NCBI RefSeq assembly: GCF_000495435.3
Contig: NZ_AXUN02000090.1
Span: 1-64,000 of the forward strand
Source of the DNA: Youngiibacter fragilis 232.1
Lineage (GTDB): Bacteria; Bacillota; Clostridia; Clostridiales; Clostridiaceae
Reading direction: 5' to 3'
DNA: 64,000 bases
The notes beneath the pieces are model-generated. The model was not told where the DNA came from. It made no database searches and saw nothing but the letters and a program-made list of their open reading frames with translations. Below, in pieces: positions 61,719 to 64,000 of the stretch. Each line of letters opens with the position of its first letter. Position 1 is the stretch's first letter. Both the position numbers and the translations under genes were made by a program.

Positions 61719-62299
61719 TGAAGGATCAGTACAACAAGCTTTTCTGGGGGATCATCCTCGCCACATTCCACATAAATCTGGGGATGGTAAGGATACTGCC
61801 TGAATTCATAGGCTGGTGGATGGTATCCTCCGCATGCTGCGAACTGTATGACATTTCCAAGAACACCAAATTCATGAAGGCCAGAAAAGTAACCGGTGCG
61901 ATGGCCATTTGGTCACTTGCAGCATCCCTGCTGTCACTTGCCTCATTCGATTCAGGTATGGCATCGGACCTTCTCCAGTTTTCACCAGTGCTATTTACAA
62001 TGATGGAAATGCTGTTTGCTGCAAATATCCTTGAAGCAAGTGCTGAGACCTTCCATTCCAACGGCAGGACAGAGCTCTATCCCTTCTATGTCAGAAGGGC
62101 CGGTGCCTCATCCATCCTTCTAGCTGCAGTTGGAGCTCTACTCTGTATCGCATTGGTTCTCTCAGACACTTTCTTCATCACCGCGGCAGCTATACTTGGA
62201 ATCGGAATAAGGATATGGCTTTCTTTAATGATGAAATCAATGTCCCAGGACTGGGAGCAGATCGGCTATGTATTTGAACCAGGTGAAGAAAGCAAATAG
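61715..62299 (+). CDS. Polytopic membrane protein of unknown function
   Basis: This 194-residue hydrophobic protein has about five membrane segments (around 8-40, 55-80, 85-110, 130-155 and 160-180) and is not recognised. The start is ATG 61715 in the ATGA overlap with the upstream gene (61718 is the alternative). It ends GEESK. With the preceding gene it forms a two-gene unit coding an extracellular domain protein and an integral membrane partner. Confidence 0.7.
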   Translation: MMKDQYNKLFWGIILATFHINLGMVRILPEFIGWWMVSSACCELYDISKNTKFMKARKVTGAMAIWSLAASLLSLASFDSGMASDLLQFSPVLFTMMEMLFAANILEASAETFHSNGRTELYPFYVRRAGASSILLAAVGALLCIALVLSDTFFITAAAILGIGIRIWLSLMMKSMSQDWEQIGYVFEPGEESK

Positions 62300-62328
62300 C
62301 CTATGCTCTCAGCAATACATTTAAGATA

Positions 62329-62360
62329 TGGGAACAGCCGGCATTTTGGTGCCGGCTGTT
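62329..62360. terminator. Hairpin between the membrane operon and the SpoIIE-type phosphatase gene
   Basis: GGAACAGCCGGCA-TTTTGG-TGCCGGCTGTTCC is a perfect 13-bp stem with a 6-nt loop between convergent genes and can serve both. Confidence 0.8.
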
Positions 62361-62361
62361 C

Positions 62362-63510
62362 CTATATCATCACGAGCTTTGTATTTCTTCCAAGTGATTT
62401 AGCTGCCTCCAATATCCTCATGACATCCACGGACCTCAGATGGGTGTCAGTATTAGCAAGATTCACAGCGCTTCCGAGCCATATAGTAAGGTCAGTGGAG
62501 TCAATTATCATCCTTGCAAGCCTTGCAGCCCCATTCCTTTTCCGAAGCTTGAGGAAGATGTCATCATCTGTCGGAGCAAGGAATTCCTCAAGGAGATCTG
62601 CGGTCCGCGCCAGAGTCAGGGCCCCCTCGGTAACGAGGTCAGCGCCTTCAAGCCTTGAAGTCGGTGGTACCGGTTCACTTACGTCACATATTTCAGCCTC
62701 TATTTCCCTTCCTGTCTCGCGTGCAATTATTGCTGCCGTACTTCCGCCAGATACTGCAACCTTTCCTGATGACTTCACGAAGGCATCCGCAAGCCTTTTG
62801 TCGTCCTCTAATCTAAGTGGAGGTCCTGTGAAAATTGTAAGGCCTTCTTTCTTTCTCACAGCTAAAGTCAGGACTGTTGCATCATCACCCGGCTTAAGGT
62901 CATAGAGGACATTACAGAAAACGCTGAGCTGAAGCGCCAGAGCACTGGCGCTTTTTTCGGTATGTGCACTATCCTTCAGAAAATCCCTGACATCCTCCCA
63001 TCCCCACCCCTGGTCGAGGATCATCCCCTGACTGGCGTAAAGCACTCCATCGCTTACTACCGTAAGGAAGTCGCCATCATCCATTTTGAAATCTGATTCC
63101 CGGATGGACTTGCCTGCTATCTTGCTCAGGGTCTTCTCAGGAATTAAAGACTCGGTTCTCCTTGTAAGTATATATGCTGGATTATCAAATTCGACTGTGT
63201 GTATTCTTCCATCCTCATATGCTTCTATAACAGTGAATGTTGAATAGGCTAGATTCCTCACAGAACAGACCGGGAGAGTCCTTGCTATGGTATCCACAGT
63301 CTCCTCGAGGCTTGCCCCTTCCTTCAGCATGGTGACTGCGATCCTTGCAGTAAGTGTTGCCAGTATGTTGGCCTTCACTCCGCTTCCCAGACCGTCGGAC
63401 ATCACAATTATCAGCCTGTCCCCGACCCTCTCCATTGCTACCTGGTCTCCGCACAGCTCCTCGCCGTGCTTCTTAAGGCTCCTGTAAGCCGTGTCAAGAA
63501 AGAACCCCAT
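62362..63510 (-). CDS. SpoIIE/PP2C-type serine phosphatase linked to a sensory hydrogenase gene
   Basis: This 382-residue protein has an N-terminal PP2C/SpoIIE phosphatase domain (about 1-225): CGDQVAMERVG, the metal-binding VMSDGLGSGVKAN, and the late KPGDDATVLTLAV. A C-terminal domain of about 155 residues has no obvious match. It follows the PAS-ended upstream gene with no gap (TAG then ATG), so they are one operon. In clostridia such phosphatases sit next to PAS-containing sensory [FeFe]-hydrogenases, suggesting that a hydrogen or redox signal is passed on by protein dephosphorylation. It need not relate to sporulation. Confidence 0.82.
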   Translation of the reverse strand: MGFFLDTAYRSLKKHGEELCGDQVAMERVGDRLIIVMSDGLGSGVKANILATLTARIAVTMLKEGASLEETVDTIARTLPVCSVRNLAYSTFTVIEAYEDGRIHTVEFDNPAYILTRRTESLIPEKTLSKIAGKSIRESDFKMDDGDFLTVVSDGVLYASQGMILDQGWGWEDVRDFLKDSAHTEKSASALALQLSVFCNVLYDLKPGDDATVLTLAVRKKEGLTIFTGPPLRLEDDKRLADAFVKSSGKVAVSGGSTAAIIARETGREIEAEICDVSEPVPPTSRLEGADLVTEGALTLARTADLLEEFLAPTDDDIFLKLRKRNGAARLARMIIDSTDLTIWLGSAVNLANTDTHLRSVDVMRILEAAKSLGRNTKLVMI

Positions 63511-64000
63511 CTACTCACCCTCCATGAGGACCAGGTCCTTAAGCTTGTCCAAGGCTATCTTTGTCTCAGCTGTAGTCTCTCCGAGAAGGCTTGCAATCTC
63601 GTGCGCTGCAGTCATCTGCCTGTCAATTACCTTCTGTGCGATCTTTAGTGTCCTTTCCTTCATGGACTGAAGCTCATCACGCCTTTTTTCTTCATCTGTT
63701 ATGTCAGACATGATTATGAGAAGCTGGTTTGAGCTGTCAAGGAACACGGTACTCTGAACCACTACGATCCCGTATTCGTCATATACTGTCCTTTTGTTAA
63801 GGTTGCTCCTTTTTGATTTAGCAACCGCTTCGAACACGGCATCATCGGCAACATAGCTTATTGGGAAGCCCCTTACCTCATCTATACGTCTTCCGAAAAC
63901 AATCTCTGCTGAAGGATTCATCTGATGGATGCACAGCTCCTCATCAAGCAGGAAAATATAGTTCGGTGAATTGCTGAATATGATGTCTGACATGTGCTCA
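63511..64000 (-). CDS. C-terminal PAS part of a larger protein, probably a HydS-type sensory [FeFe]-hydrogenase
   Basis: The frame is open to the window edge (Glu-His precede the first internal Met), so the gene continues beyond 64000. The visible 160 or so residues form a PAS domain (about SNSPNYIFLLDEEL to LIIMSDITDEEKRR) and a helical tail ending in ASLLGETTAETKIALDKL. I recall this tail from clostridial proteins in which an Fe-S/H-cluster hydrogenase module is fused to a PAS domain (group C, HydS), which are typically paired with PP2C-type phosphatases as here. The hydrogenase part itself is outside the window, so this remains inference. Confidence 0.6.
   Translation of the reverse strand, partial: EHMSDIIFSNSPNYIFLLDEELCIHQMNPSAEIVFGRRIDEVRGFPISYVADDAVFEAVAKSKRSNLNKRTVYDEYGIVVVQSTVFLDSSNQLLIIMSDITDEEKRRDELQSMKERTLKIAQKVIDRQMTAAHEIASLLGETTAETKIALDKLKDLVLMEGE

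Noticed and set aside
62362-63510. Sporulation protein SpoIIE
   Set aside because: It lacks the multi-pass membrane domain of SpoIIE and is fused in operon to a PAS/hydrogenase-type gene, so only the phosphatase domain is shared.

Overview
The window looks like a chromosomal segment of an anaerobic, fermentative Bacillota, most likely a clostridial (Clostridia) species. The evidence is the gene content: acyl-CoA dehydrogenase/ETF modules, a 4-hydroxybutyryl-CoA dehydratase-type enzyme, sigma54 activators of the clostridial kind, a BY-kinase/PHP phosphatase module, a mannitol PTS and the tail of a sensory [FeFe]-hydrogenase. Strong AGGAGG-type ribosome binding sites and frequent AGG/ATA codons fit this. 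The genus cannot be settled from the sequence alone. No rRNA, tRNA or CRISPR array was seen.

Layout. 1-5.2 kb: the edge of a mobile-element-type gene (CPVCGG zinc motif), then an ABC exporter (ATPase plus giant FtsX-like permease) with its own TetR regulator and a palindromic operator on the promoter. 5.2-24.7 kb: a short-chain (hydroxy)acid-CoA catabolic region. One minus-strand operon carries a dehydratase of the 4-hydroxybutyryl-CoA dehydratase family, 3-hydroxybutyryl-CoA dehydrogenase, crotonase, CoA-transferase, a FadN-half crotonase, thiolase and a NifU-like protein. Around it lie a sigma54 enhancer-binding protein (EBP), a free-standing adenylation enzyme, an SDR dehydrogenase, a GntP-type permease with a nitronate monooxygenase-like flavoprotein and an AEC carrier, and an acyl-CoA dehydrogenase/EtfBA operon. 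Five near-perfect -24/-12 promoters tie these units into one regulon, and three of the intergenic regions carry a GTATA-N5-TATAC palindrome.

24.7-27.8 kb: a metallo-beta-lactamase-fold hydrolase and a CpsC/CpsB/CpsD tyrosine-kinase module whose kinase gene is broken by one in-frame TAA before its tyrosine-rich tail. 28-42 kb: an aldarate (glucarate/galactarate) operon. It encodes a TctABC transporter, two glucarate dehydratases, a galactarate dehydratase, a DapA-family aldolase/dehydratase, two tartronate semialdehyde reductases, a GltD-like flavoprotein and a PrpR-type sigma54 activator. A perfect sigma54 promoter and an array of TTTCA/TGAAA palindromes lie upstream of the first gene.

42-52.6 kb: an unknown protein, 6-phosphogluconate dehydrogenase, a TetR regulator, a KAS III-like enzyme, a second acyl-CoA module (MaoC hydratase, acyl-CoA dehydrogenase, EtfB, EtfA) behind a sigmaA promoter, a threonine-aldolase-like enzyme and a YbgC-type thioesterase. 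52.6-57.8 kb: the mannitol operon mtlA-mtlR-mtlF-mtlD with a candidate MtlR operator. 58-64 kb: a two-component system, a small membrane protein, an unknown two-gene membrane operon, a SpoIIE/PP2C phosphatase and the C-terminal PAS part of what is probably a HydS-type sensory hydrogenase running off the window.

Inferred physiology: aldarates are taken up and split to pyruvate and tartronate semialdehyde. Short-chain hydroxyacids are taken up, activated to CoA esters and routed through crotonyl-CoA to acetyl-CoA (oxidative branch) and butyryl-CoA (reductive branch, ETF-coupled). The sigma54 hydroxyacid regulon, with a divergent radical-type dehydratase and a lone adenylation enzyme of unknown substrate, is the most likely place for undescribed biology.
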